Positions 12,146 through 25,200 of a stretch of 64,000 nt of DNA are shown here, one piece after another. Numbering within the stretch: the stretch's first letter is position 1; the number at the start of each line of letters is the position of its first letter. The notes below the pieces were generated by a model. That model searched no databases. It was not told where the DNA came from and saw nothing but the letters and a program-made list of their open reading frames with translations. The stretch spans positions 80,472,780-80,536,779 of the forward strand of contig CM034314.1 of NCBI GenBank assembly GCA_019925795.1, given 5' to 3'. Source of the stretch: Dendrobium chrysotoxum (lineage: Eukaryota > Streptophyta > Magnoliopsida > Asparagales > Orchidaceae). A program made the translations under genes and the position numbers.

Positions 12146-12971
12146 CGTGAAATAATACGGGACACCAATTTTTTTTATTTGAATTAAACTATTATTTTTT
12201 AAACAAATACTTACTAATTATTTATTTTAAAATTATAAATATTTTTTAATAAATTATAAAATAATATTTTAGTCACCTAAATTCTTGAACTATTTTTTTA
12301 AATTAAGGCCCCCTAATCCATTCATTAACTATAAAAATTAGATTGATTACATAATTATAAATGACGATATCTTTTACACTCATTATAGTCAAAAATATTT
12401 TAATACCATAAAAATAATGTATTTTATATAAAGTGTGATATTATCCCATCATCTTATGTGAGTAGATCTTTCATATAAGATGTTTTATATTAGGGAATTT
12501 ATTAAAATATATTAATTTTATAAGTTTGTTAGTAAATGATTTCTTAAATAATAAAAAAATTTAACTTTATATGTATTATAATAAAGAAAATTAGAGAAAT
12601 GTATTATCTATTTGTTTTATTGGAGAAATATGCTCGAAGTTGATATTATATAAAATTATCCCCAATGAGATATTACTCTTTATATATTGAAGTCTAATAG
12701 GAGCAAAATTGGTTTGAATTGATTTAAATTTGAACCATTGATTGAAGCTAGTTTGGACCAAGGTTTGCTCTCAGCGATGCAGGTGAAAGAGAAGGGAAGT
12801 TCGCAATGGCAACTCACTTGGTAGGCTTCGAGGACACATAGCCAGATAGGATCACGATTTGATAGCATGTAAAGAAGAAGAGAAGCCGTGATGCTGAGAG
12901 CATCAGGGGCATCATGCATAGGAGAACAAGATTTTGTGATGGGAGCTCTTTAAGGATATTGACGCAAGAGC
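12146..12971. other. AT-rich intergenic DNA
   Basis: Mostly A/T with no coding signal. I see nothing identifiable here. Confidence 0.6.
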
Positions 12972-13134
12972 GGTATCGTGTGAAGTATATTTTTTATTGG
13001 GACATTTAGGCCAATTAAGGCAAACTCACACACACATCGCATACACAAAGACTCGAATCCAATATCTCTTGGTTGATAGCCTAAGCTCTCAACTAATAAA
13101 CCAAGATGAGCTGTGTGGTATCGTGTGAAGTATA
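12972..13134 (-). mobile_element. tRNA-derived SINE with 18-bp target duplication
   Basis: A 127-bp body (12990-13116) is flanked by perfect 18-bp direct repeats GGTATCGTGTGAAGTATA at 12972-12989 and 13117-13134. Read on the minus strand, the body has a tRNA-like head with an A-box-like TGGTTTATTAG and a B-box-like GGATTCGAGTC, a unique part containing TGCGATGTGTGTG, and an A-rich end. A second copy lies at 46884-47130. SINEs are moved by LINE machinery in trans and transcribed by RNA polymerase III (family knowledge). Confidence 0.88.
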
Positions 13135-13975
13135 GCGAATGGATTGTGCTACACAATGTTAAATCTCCATTTTATCTTCATTCATAATAAAAACTAAGGG
13201 AAACAAACACTTTCTCTAAAGTGCGACTCATTTGGCATTTCCTGAAAAAAAATTATATGCGCTAAGTTTGCATTCTTGAGAAAAAAGTAATAATAATAAT
13301 AAATAAAAACTATAGGGAAGAGACAAAGTGGACATTTATTGCGTTATAGTATTATAATGGCAAGGTGCATTTCATTCATCTTAAATGATAATTATTAACT
13401 AAATATTAAAATAATATGTCAAATTATTCAATCATAAAGATTATTTGCATTAGATCATATTGTTCAATTTCAAACTGATTAATTGATTCAAACCATTAAA
13501 TCAAAAATAAAAAGCCTTACACAAAACCTTATTAATTGAATAAATAGTTAATTGAAATCTTAATTAATTTTAAAATTTGAAAATTAAAAATCAATTAACA
13601 GAATTTAAATTTTCAAGAGAAGTTTAAATAATTAAATCATTAATTAAAAAAATAAAGATTAAAGTTATATAATTAATTAACTATTAATGTAAGATTTAAT
13701 GACATCAAAACCTTAATTAAAATTAATACTTTAATTTAAAACTAAAATCTTTTAATTAATTGGATTAATTGAGCAACCGTTTAGTTAATAATTAAACTAA
13801 AATATTTATGTAATTTAAAATAACATTTTAAAACTTTAATTTTTAATTGAACTAAGCTGAACAATTAATTTTAAATTGTAAAATCAATTTAATTAAAAGT
13901 CTCATTTGATTAATTAATTTAATTAATTAATGCAATTAAATTAAATTAAAAAAAAAGAAAACACAAAATCAATAT
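13135..13975. other. Very AT-rich block
   Basis: From about 13380 the sequence is dominated by TTAATTAA/AATTAAAT-like words, a low-complexity stretch similar in texture to 27975-28275. There is no coding signal. Confidence 0.6.
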
Positions 13976-14260
13976 TTTCCGCTAATCCAACCTAAGTACA
14001 AGCTAACAACAACTCTCTAAATTGCTTTCAACCCAGCTCTCTAGCAGCTCTCCAACGAGCTCTCCAAAACAACAGCTCTTTAGCAAAGCAACTCTCAAAC
14101 AGTTCTCCAAGCAAAACCCTCAAACTCAAACTCTCAGACTCTGCAACTGTGAGCTCTCTAAACCCCTCTACAACTGCAAAATCCAGCCTTTGTAACTGCA
14201 AGCTCCAGCTACTGTAACTGTTGGCCACAAACACCTGCAAACAAGTAGACAAATTTTAAT
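13976..14260. repeat. Short CTCT/CAA-rich degenerate repeat block
   Basis: Repeated words such as AGCTCTCCAA and CTCTCAAAC recur over about 250 bp. Minus-strand frames through it are by-products of the repeat. The origin is unknown; it may belong to an LTR-element leader. Confidence 0.4.
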
Positions 14261-16499
14261 GCAGTGTAAATAAATAAATAAATAGTGCTAGCAAAGCAAA
14301 ACAAGTGCTAGTACAACTAATGTTGAAGTAAAAAACTACGAGCACTACTATGAGTGCAAAATAACAAACAACAAGCACATTATTGAAAGCTAGACTAGAA
14401 AATAACTGATGGCTAGTAAGTGTCAAAAAAATACTGCAGGCTAGTACTGAAGCGAAGCTAGCAAAATAAGATGCTGCTGCTAGTGTCAAGATATGGAAGT
14501 TTGTAAAGCTATGCCCTCGCTGACCTAAACCTTGCAGGTCGTTTCTAATATAAGTAATGAATCATACTGGTAACTATTTGCACTAAATAGATCTATTATG
14601 TGAAGTGATGGACATCTGGAATAAATTCCTGACAACTTCTAATATAAGCTATAAGATCGATCTTAATGGAAATCTTTAGGTAAAACTAACCTAATCCTAA
14701 ACCCTTAACCCGAGCCACTTCTAAGTGAAGAAGTAAATCCCATACATTAGGAAAATAACCCTAAAACCCAATAATATTCAGTATTTTGAGTTTGTCAAAT
14801 ATTTTTTCTAGAGTCATTATAACACCAAATCATAAACTATCTTCTCCATAGCATTGATGTTATTACACAATTTTTTTCATAATTTTTGGGCATTGGTGTA
14901 AATCATTAAAAAATTGACATCTATTGGTATAAGTGAGGATTTTGGGACCATTGGGTGTTAGCTTTATAAATCGATTTCATTAATATTTTCTAAATAAAAT
15001 GTATTATTTTTTTGATATTTTTCTATAATTTTTAATATCCCAAATAGATTTATATAAAATTTTAATTAAAATTGAATAAAATAAGTAATTATATTAATAT
15101 TATATTATTTATTATAAAATATCTTGAAGCATTAAGACTTTATTTAATTCCTTTTTCACCTCTTTATTTTAGCTAAACAGAGAATGGTTTAGAGAAAATA
15201 AGAGAGAAAGAGAAGAGAGAGAAATGAAAAGATAGGATATAGAGGTCACGAAGCAATTTTCGTCAGTCGAGCCAGTTGGGAGATTTGCTCTCATCTCTGT
15301 AAGGAACATTTATCCTATTTCTAATTTTAAGGATTTTGTGTTTATGATATTTTTTTGATCAAATTTATATTTTTGTTACAAAAAATGATTATAATTTTGT
15401 ATTGGTATAACTTTCACCGTGTAACTTTTTATATAATATAGAGATTGATATTATGAACGTTTTGAGTATTTATTTATAATTTTTTACTGTGTAATTTTAA
15501 AAATACAGAAATTTTTGTCTATTCGAAAATTTATTTTGACATCTAAAATGATGATTTAGTTCAACTAAAGTTTTAGAATGTTATTTTATGCAATATTTGA
15601 TAATTTGATTAGATTCTAAAAATATAAAATTTTGCTCAGTATAATTTTTGTTATCTACCGTTAGGGCATTTTGATACTTTCTGAATTAAACTTAATTATA
15701 TCTTATTTACTATAATGCATTGAAAATGAATATGGATATGTGATTGAGTAATAGCTGGTCGTTATTACTGTTATAGTACTGTGATAATAATATGTGTGTA
15801 AAAGATAAGTAAAGACTTGTTGACCCATTGGTTTGAGACTGATTGATCTGTACAGGATGGTGGGCCGACTAGATTTCCTTTATATATTATAGTTTGATAT
15901 TATCCTCTACTGATTCACATGATATACTGATTGAGAGTTATTAAGAGATCGTTACTATGCCGATAGGCAAAGAGTGACGACTCTATTTATTGAGCTAACA
16001 ACTTATTAATACTAATACAATACTGAAAAATATCATGATAGCAAGAATTCTTACTTGTTTAATAGGACTATTGAAATGAATATTATTGAGGCACTATTTA
16101 TATTACTGCATGGATTTATTATTAATATTATTATTAATTTATTGATACAAAAAGTATGATATATTCATTGAACATGTGATATACATAATATATTGAGCAT
16201 GTGATTAAAATATTAATTTAATACTTATATAGAATAATTAAATAGCATGTGTACACTCCTATAAAATTTTACTTCATTAATTTGATTTTGATAGTCTTAC
16301 TGATATTTTTATTTAATGCTTTATTCGATTTCTATACTAATTCATTTTACGGATACGACGATTGCTTTATAAATTTGATACTCATACTAGTTTATTATTT
16401 TACTAGCTTTTTTACCATAGTATTTTATTGTTTATAGATTTTTTTACTACTGTATATGAATTTTATTATTTCTGCATTGATTCAATGATCATATGAATG
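14261..16499. other. Intergenic repeat-derived DNA, no coding domain
   Basis: 14500-14770 carries a diverged member of the motif family seen at 29520-30060 (for example CTTCTAATATAAGCTATAAG). 15180-15300 is purine-rich, then GC-richer, and resembles an LTR-element leader. The rest is AT-rich without a recognisable domain. Confidence 0.4.
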
Positions 16500-19400
16500 T
16501 TACTGCTATGATTTGATTCTTGTGGGCTTCAAAAATTCAGCTCTAGCCTCCCCTGTTACTTTTCGGGGAATTTTAACGGATTAAGTTTTGGGGTAAATTT
16601 TAGGAAGGCATATTGGGTTGGAGATAAGATACTACCTAAAGATTTCGCTCTCATTTTACGAGGACTTTATGGTCTGAGTTCTGATTTCGTATAGGCGCAA
16701 GCCCCTATAGTTAATTACCCCTCCCGATAACGAGAGAGAACTTTCGATTAAGGCTAGTCGTCGATCAGATACGTAAAAATATGTATTTTCTGGCATATAG
16801 TAACAACATGTGTTTGGATATTGGAAGTTTGAAGTATATTAAAAATTTGAAAGTTTACCATCTTGCACTTAAAATGAATGGTGAGGACCCGATCAAGATC
16901 CCTTGGTTCTGTCGTCCCGGACCACCGTGGTCCCTGGTCTACTTAGTCAGAGGAGGTAAGCGGCCTTACCTAATAGAAGGATCCTTGTCGGCAGCCATGG
17001 GTTGCGTCATTCAAGGGTACCTTGTAGACCTGGGGTGAACGTTTGTCTAAGGGGACAAATTTAAATTCACCTTAGTTAATAAAGGGTTTTGTACCCTATC
17101 GATTATATCCTATTGATTCATATCTCAAGGATTTGATGCCTTTTGAGAGCATATGAGCTCTGGACATAACCGTAATTTGATGGCAAACCACCCAGTTCAA
17201 AGGGCCCCAGTCATAACCATTTATCGTGCTGTGCCATTTGGTAGTAAAATCATTGGTTAGAGGACATGCACCATATCTTACTGGTAAGAGATTATTTGAG
17301 AATGAATTCTAGTGATATTCTCGACCAGACGTTAGCTCTTTATGAGCTGAAGTGGTTTTTTTTAAATTTGTCCACCTCGGCAAACTGTTGCGGAGGGTGG
17401 ATGGATTTTGCTTTAAGTGGTTAATGATTGAATTTCAATTTTAAACATTTGGATTTTGAGATTTTCTTTGAGTTTTGGACTTTTGAATTTTGTGGGCATT
17501 TAGAAATTTGAGGGTATTTTGAATATTTGAAATTAACCCTTCCGGTTAAGATTTTCTATCAATACGGCCATCATCAGGGTATATGGGGTCATTGTATTTA
17601 AGGATTGAACATTATCGACTCTATCAACTTGTCAACAGAGAATCGAGTTTATCATAGGTTTTATGATTTTGTTAATGGATTTTCATGTTCATAGGCCTTG
17701 AAGGCCTAACATGAATGTATAAAATAAATAATCCTAGTTGATGCCTGAACCGTATATTTATTTGATGGTTCGAGCCGTGTCGATTCCTATCTACCCGCAT
17801 AGAAGGATCGGGCTCGAATTTGGGTTTATCATTTGACCTGTGCAGCATCCCTAGACGTCACATATGTACCTATAACACGCTCGTCGAGATCGATGTGGGT
17901 ATACAGTTACACGTGTATTTTTATGTACCTAGGTGCATACAACTTATAGTGCATGTGTGGGGGAATTTTTGGAAATTTAACGGGTCTTCTATAGTAACTC
18001 ATAGAAGCTCGTGCTTGGCGTAGACCCCTTATATTTTACTTGTGGATCACATGCATTAAATGCATGTGGGTCTTCTATAATAACTTATAGGAGCTCATAT
18101 TTGATGACGGTCTTCTATATTTGTTTATGGATAACACTCTGTGTATGTGACAGGTCTCCTACGGTAATTTATAGGAGTCCGCATTTGCCAATAACCACTT
18201 CATGCACATTGATTGATGTTGACTATATGAGGGCGTTATACCCATTGTATATATATTATCATAATCTACAAAGGCTCATTTCATTGTATACTGCATTGTA
18301 TGCATCTTCTCTTAACTTACATGGCTTTTCGTCATCATCTTGTAGACAATCTGTCAAACATGTGTTAAGAGTCTCTCGGGATCCACAGGTGATTGTTGCC
18401 TATAGTTAAACAGTGATATTGATATATCCCTCAAGCCTTTACTGCTCCCACCCTTTGATGAATTTTGACATTTGCACTACAATCCTTCTTCTACTTGTAG
18501 ACGATGTATTATATGAAGGACAAATCTCATACAATTCATATGCTTTGTTGCTTATGGATGAGTCAGATCCAATATCAAAAGTCAATTATCATGACCTAAA
18601 ATCCCCATATCATGATTTAGTAATCAAACCATATATCCCGCTGTCTTCTTGTTGCTTGCAAACAAACTTTATTTGCAGACTCTTTGTCTTCGAAGGAGAT
18701 TTTCCATATGCATAATAAACTTGATATCATATTCCTTAATACCTTCATCTAATTGAGATGATTGCTTTCTTGATTTTTCCTTGAAATTTTGGTGTCATTA
18801 GTTGTAATTATGTCAGTACACCTTCCATTTGTTTACATGTTATTATCTCCAAATAGATCGTATCATCTGTTATCATTCACATAGAGTGGTCGTATTTATC
18901 TGATGTTGATTACAAGGGTATCACAGCATTCACCGCTTACTTCTTGTTATCATCTATAAATAGCTTAATGTACTTGTTTGCAATTGACTGGCATTGACTT
19001 AGAGCAGGCTATAGTGTACATGATGATTCATCTTACGGATGCCTGCATTCCTTGTGGCTCCTTTGATGTCACTTGTAGTATGTTGTATGCACTCCTACAT
19101 CTATAATAAACTCAACAGGTTTTCAATACGTCTCTTGTCATTGCTTACAAGCAAATCTATTTGTTCATTTGCAATCTAATGTGGACTACCCGATGCGCCA
19201 CACTTAATGTTGATTTCTTTATGCAAACCAAAACTCTTTATTTATATGGGCAGCTGTATTTGCTTGCATGACAATGTGGATATCACTTGTTAGCTCATAT
19301 GCAGGTTTATTTTGGTTGAATATTCCAAGTCATTTAATTCCACCATTCATCACTTACATGAATTGAGAGTTCATTCATCATGAGTTTTGTTTGATTGCTG

Positions 19401-19560
19401 ACATTCATTCTCATTGATTTTCAGTATATGTAAGGAACCAATATGTTTACTTACATATCACTGTTGTTTGAAGATCTTCTGCCATGAGTTCTTTGCCTGT
19501 TGTGGACCTCATTTTCTGCTTTTAGACTCTCGAGCATACTAGTTATTATTCGATTGAGTT
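16500..19560 (-). repeat. Non-coding LTR-element-like repeat, inverted copy
   Basis: Near 16675-16760 the minus strand reads GGGGTAATTAACTATAGGGG followed by CTTGCGCC, matching plus-strand copies near 26960-27065 and 30330-30430. At 17984, 18074 and 18153 the motif GGTCTTCTATARTAA...ATAGRAGCTC recurs every 80-90 bp. Its complement resembles the tandem array at 29520-30060. No gag or pol domain is seen, so this is probably LTR or spacer sequence of a large element. Confidence 0.45.
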
Positions 19561-19989
19561 AGATTCGGGCCTAGCAGAGTTTGACCATGTTTGATCGGCT
19601 CAATCGAGCCACGACGAGTTGAGTTTGAGTCGAATTGATGTCGATTAAAATTTGATTTCAAATTGACTCAGATAGAGTCGAATTTAGTTTGACTGCGCTC
19701 GATCAATTTCAGTTAACGCATGTCGATTGCGTTGAGCCGGATCCTGTTTGTGATTAATGCCGATTTTGAGTTTACTTTTACACGATTAAATTTATTGAAA
19801 TGACCTGAACCTAAACTGACTCAAATTAAATCAAATTTGAACTTGAATCTAACTTGGTTTAGCCCAATTCAATTCTAATAAGATTCAGTTGACTTTTTTA
19901 AGTGATTTAAATTTATTTTCTAGATCAAGAAACTACATCGACGGTCCCGATCATCCTGAATTCGAAATCCGACGTTGCCAGGTGCCTCG

Positions 19990-20455
19990 ACTGCATTATA
20001 TTCTTAGTTTGGGAAAGACGTTCAGAGGTTTTTCTTACGAAGCAGGATGATCAGAACCCATTTCCACACTCAAGAGAAGCAGAAGATCGTCTCCCGAGCA
20101 GTGAGCAGTGGATCTCCTGCTCCTTTTCCTTTTTTGGTCTGCCTCATACAAGAGGTGAGAGGCGACGGAACTCCCTGAAGGCTCATTCACGAATACCCCT
20201 CCCTTCCCGATCTCTCTCCCTCACGCGAGCAGGGTCCGACTTTGCTTGCCCTAGTTCGGTCCGTCTGGGGGGCATTCGCAACTATTCCACTCTTCTCCAG
20301 ATTTTCGGAGCTCTCTCCTTCTCTCGGATTCGCAAGCCCAGTTCGCGAGCCCCATCCAAGAAGCTGAAACCCAGCTGCTCTCCCATCTCTCCCATTCGGA
20401 ACCAGCTCAGGCGGAAACCCCTCTTCCCCTTCGTCTCTTTGCTCACACAACCCAA
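19990..20455 (+). promoter_or_regulatory. GC-rich leader/promoter of the candidate small gene
   Basis: There is an abrupt change from AT-rich DNA to CpG-containing, CT-rich DNA just before an ATG. This is typical of plant 5' leaders. No clear TATA box was located. Confidence 0.4.
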
Positions 20456-23400
20456 ATGGAAGCCCCTTGCCTTAGCCGAGCCATCCCTCCGCCTCACGCA
20501 GGCAAGCCGTCAGACTCCAGGCCCGACCCGTTCGCGACCTTCTCCAGTCGACCGGAGTCGATCTCGCTAACTGAAGGTATACGTCCCCTTCCTCCTCCTC
20601 CTCCTTCTTCCACTTCTTCTTCTTCTTCATCTCTTTCATCATCTCATCCTTTTTTTCTTCCTCATCTTCTTCTCCATCTCCTTCTTAACCTATTTCTCCA
20701 TCTTCTTTTCATTCCCTGTTTGGCAAGAAATGATGATTTGTTCTTGATGTATTTGTGGAAATCAGAAAAATCATGGTTCAAAGCGTTCTTTGCATCAAGA
20801 TGGAATCTATATAGGAAGAAAATGCTAGGATTATCTTTCTTTCTTTCAGTTGTGAATTGCAATGGGTTGTTCTTGTTGAAACTACATTTCTACTTTAGAA
20901 TTTTGGGAGTTTTAAATGCATGTAGTCTTTAAAAAAAAGGGGGGAAGTATGTTGATTCTTAATCTCTTGACAATAAGCAGGAGATGTGATTATCAGATAT
21001 TTTCTGAAGTTCTTGAACTATTAAACTTTGATTTTCTAAGTGGAGAAGGGCTTTTATGTACACTCTTGAGACGACTTGAAATGGTAAGATAGTTTTACAT
21101 TGCTGTAGATCCCTTATGGAACTGATTTCTTGATTAAGAGTTGACCTAGATGACCTTTTGATGTGTATATGTGAAAAAACAAAACTGAGAACTGTATTGT
21201 CTTGTTTGAATGCATGCATTGTCAATTTATTTCCTGAATTTGTTCTTGGCTTCTCGTGATGTTTTCTAGCACCTTCTATTTTTAAAAAAATGTATTTGAG
21301 AATGCCGTTTTGTTATATGTGACTCAAGCGATTAAAAGAAAAAGACATTTATTATTCAAGCAAGTTATTCATATGGTTTGTGATTAATGAAGGACACGCT
21401 TCATTTAAAAAAAATCTCCCATGTGGTAAACTTTTGAAGTCGTTGACATGAAATTTGTTGGAATTCTTGCTAAACTCGATTGTATTTAGTTATGCTATAA
21501 TATCATTGTGTGTCATCAAGGAGGTTTTCTTTGTGTTTTATAGACTATGATTAAGCCAACATATTCATTGTGAGTGTGTCGTCTATACTTTAATGTCGTG
21601 GCGGGTCTCAAGTATTACACAGGACATCATTCTACCACATTGATTCACGGTGGAATTGAACTCTAATGCTATCTATTAATTAAAATTTATGAACTTGTTG
21701 ATTTTTTCTTTTTTTCACTAGGCATGATTGAATCTTGTGGGGTTTATGTTATTATGAGCCTTATTCAGTGTAAGTTAAAGAAATGAATGAGTATGAGAGT
21801 TTTATAGCTCCCTTTTACATACACTTATGGTCACTTGATGCATCTTACTAAGATTAGAGAACCTTCCTATGCCCTATGACTCATTTGTGAATTCAAGTTG
21901 ATTTGATAAGGGTTTTGCATGCTTTGTGTTGGGTGGCCCTTTTTTTTTTAGTCTAAAAGAAAGAAATATCATGAGCATTATGTTGGAAAATAGTCATATG
22001 TCTTATGTTTCATATGTGAATTTTCTATGGATTCAATTCAATGTTACGTTGAGGCGTTGTGTCGTTTTCTTGAACTTTGGTGAAGGGTTTTATGCAATTG
22101 CATAGTTGAAGCATTTTCTTACAATGTGGGAAGAGCGAATAGCATCAAAACTTCTTTCTTTTAATTGTATTGTAGTTGGATTTTGACATCCAATGAGTCA
22201 TCTGTTTGTTGTTTGGTTTAGAGAATTATAGTCTTAGTTTTCATTCTCAAAATGTGTAGAATCTCATTATGATGGCTATGGCGAAATTGAGAGAAGTAGC
22301 TTAGCATGCACTTAAAGTTTTACCTATGTTTTTTTTTCTAAAGCATCCTTTCTGTATTCCATTAGTTGTTTTATGTGATAAGTCCTTGATTTGCAATGTT
22401 GTATGGCTGGTACAAAAGCATGTTCATAAGTTTAAGTTAAAACCTCTTACGAAACTTTTGATGGCATATAACATGAAGGTGGAAAACTTATTAGAAAATA
22501 TGCATGTATTTTCTAGATTTAATGTGATGTTACCTATGTTGTTGGAGCATTATTTCTAGCCTTTGGGGAGAGTGACTTAGCATCAAGACCTATTTCTAAT
22601 GATTGCATTTTCACTGCAATATTGGGTTTCAAGCTTATGGCAAAAGGGTTGTTTTGTTGGGCATAGAAGAATTTAATCCCCATTCTCATAACCATAGTAG
22701 AAGTGTGAAAAATGGTTTGATATATGTTTAAAGCTTCATTTATAAATCTCAAAGTATCTTCCTACATTCTATTAGTCACTTGGTATTATGAGCTTTTGGG
22801 GAAGGTGTTTTGTATTGCTTGATGTTATGTTTTGTGAAGGGATATGGTAGTATGTTCCTTTGCATTTGTATGGAGAAGTTAGAAGTTGCTTAGAAGTATT
22901 TTGTGGATGTTAGAAGCTTTACAAAAAAAAAAAAAAGCTTTGTGAATTGTTTTTTTTGCACTAAGAAGTTTTATGATCTGCTTCATGAATGCTTCATGAT
23001 GGCAAACTTTATGAACTTTTCTTATCGGAGAATTTTTATGAATATACCCCACACCAAAATAAGAGCACTCGATGTCTTATGTTGGAAGGACTTTTGGTGG
23101 ATTTCTTATGAAGATGATTTGGGTCACTTTGTTTATGAAGTTTTATAATTGCTACTTTGGGGATTGCAATTATTTTCTTTTATAAATGGTTTTGTGTCGG
23201 AGATTCTTTGAATCCTTTTTGGGATGAAGTGGTATTTCTAAGAGCTCTTTAATGTCTTTTCTTTTTAGAATGAAGAGGATATTTAGTGTATGAATTGTCT
23301 CTCTCTTGTTAGTATTTATTTCCAAAGTTGAGTTTATGTTGAATGTGAAATGATAGTTGCTTGTTTATGTTTTAGTTTTGGAAGCTTGCTTTCCCCTTCA

Positions 23401-23924
23401 TCGTTTTGGGTTTCGTATAGGATATAGTGTGAGTTATTGAGTCGTGTGAGTGCTTGTTTCTTGGAGTGTGGGGACAACAAATAGCATTAAAATACCTCCT
23501 TCTCTTATTTGTATTTGGCTTGAGTATTGAGTTGAGGCAAGGATGGTCTTAGAGGCATGCTTGGCTTTGAGTAGGCATGCCTAATAAAAAAATGCTAACA
23601 TTCATTTCTATCACTATTTTCCCGTTCTTTTCCTCTTTTCGGTGCTTCTTCTTGTTGCTTCTTGTTTTCCTATAACTTTTCGTTACTTGTGTTTTGAAAT
23701 GAGATGTGGAAGGAATGCTTATGGAAGGGAAAAATTCAAATGTGCAAGTGGCTCGACTGGTATACAAGCCCGATAAGAACAAGGTACGTTAATATTTTAA
23801 TAATGCTTTGTCATTTATATAATTAATATTATTGTGCTCTAACACAACCTTTCTTTACTTGTCTATATTTTGCGAGGTGCAATTGGGAAAGCAAAGGAGA
23901 GAGGGTCATTTGGAGTTGCTGTGA
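20456..23924 (+). CDS. Candidate small gene, unknown function
   Basis: Exon 1 (20456-20576) is GC-rich and encodes 40 residues rich in Pro, Ser and Arg (starts MEAPCLSRAIPPP), ending GAA G before GTAT. Exon 2 (23704-23783) restores phase, giving a segment containing NVQVARLVYKPDKNK, and ends AAG before a consensus GTACGT donor. A third exon at 23877-23924 would add 15 residues and a stop, for 82 aa. An alternative acceptor nearby keeps a different frame open to about 24003. I do not recognise the family and see no signal peptide or membrane segment. In favour: the leader, phase match and donor quality. Against: a weak exon-2 acceptor and transposon-like sequence just downstream. Further exons beyond the repeats are possible. 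Confidence 0.38.
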
Positions 23925-24003
23925 TGAAGGAGCCTACACAGACAAATCAGTCACCCCTCATTCATTCCGGTGGGGGTGCTACGGGCGGTACCACCGGGTC
24001 ATA

Positions 24004-25200
24004 GCCCCCAGTGCTATGAGTTTTTATTAAAACTTAGATAGTCTTTAGGAGCCTATCAGTGTGTACGCCCCCTTACCCTTAGGGCCTTGTAGAAACTTCA
24101 ATATTATTAGGATCTTTTTTTTTCTTTTAGATCCCTAAACCCATCTATACGTACGAATGTCCAAGAGGGTTAGAAAATGAACTTCACTTCACCTCCTACA
24201 ACATTAGTGACACCTAAGGACAAAAACTTAAGGACGAGTCTTAGATAATATAGACTTAGGAAGCATGTTCACTATAGGGTAGAGATATAAAACATAAAAA
24301 ACTAGCGTCACCTCACCATATGACTAGTATATTAGTATCTAAGGCTAATTAATCATTAATAATTAATCTATAATCAAATCCTTTAACTAATCAACGATAA
24401 CCCAACTTAAAAGGTATTGATACGCTCAACTCCTAACTAAGTTGTAATGAACACATATAATCGGTTAACATACAAACTTAAACATAAACCTAAACTAAGT
24501 TTAACTAATTTATTAATCATCCTTTGGCCCAACATTAACTAAATAAAATTCATCTAAAACAAACTTAAGTCTAAAAATCATGAATTAGAGAGTAAAACCT
24601 AAACTAAAATCCGCTAAACAAAGGAACTTTTAAAATTCAAATCCTAATTAAACCCCTCCCCTAATTAACTACACTCCTAATTTAAAACCCCTCTAATCTT
24701 AAACACTAATGAATTAGAACCTAATTAACTAAGTGAATGATATAAGAAACTTATTAAAAGGCTTAATCATAACCCCAAAACCTATTAACTCACTTAAAAC
24801 TTAATCGAATCATTAACCTAATTTCTTAAAATTGACCAACAAACCCTTAATTAATAATAAATCACTTAATCTACCTCTCTTATAATCTCCAACAAACTAA
24901 AATTAACTTAATAAAGTTGGTTACTACTGGGTAACCCAGGCCTACGAGGCTATTAAGTTAGCCCCAAGGAGGATGAAATAAACCTTACGGCCTCGGTGAG
25001 CAACAAAGGTAGTAATCAACCAAACACAAAAAATAAAAATTCTTAAAATCAATCTTAAATGGCTAATACTTGTACTCAAACTAAAGCCTCCCTTTGACCT
25101 TTCAACAAATTAAATTACAAACAACTTTAACTAAACTATCATACATAGGACACACCTAAAACCACACGGCCTACACACACTTAGATTTATTTGTTAGGAC
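24004..25200. other. AT-rich intergenic repeat-like DNA
   Basis: Low-complexity A/C/T-rich sequence with many CTAA and TTAA words, plus a GC-richer island near 24920-25010. There is no coding domain. Confidence 0.5.

Noticed and set aside
13030..13116. tRNA-like A and B boxes, possible tRNA gene
   Set aside because: No acceptor stem or anticodon loop can be formed. It is the head of a SINE with target duplications.
18011..18715. Two plus-strand frames of 100-132 aa
   Set aside because: They cross the 80-90 bp repeat and have no domain. Probably chance in LTR-like sequence.
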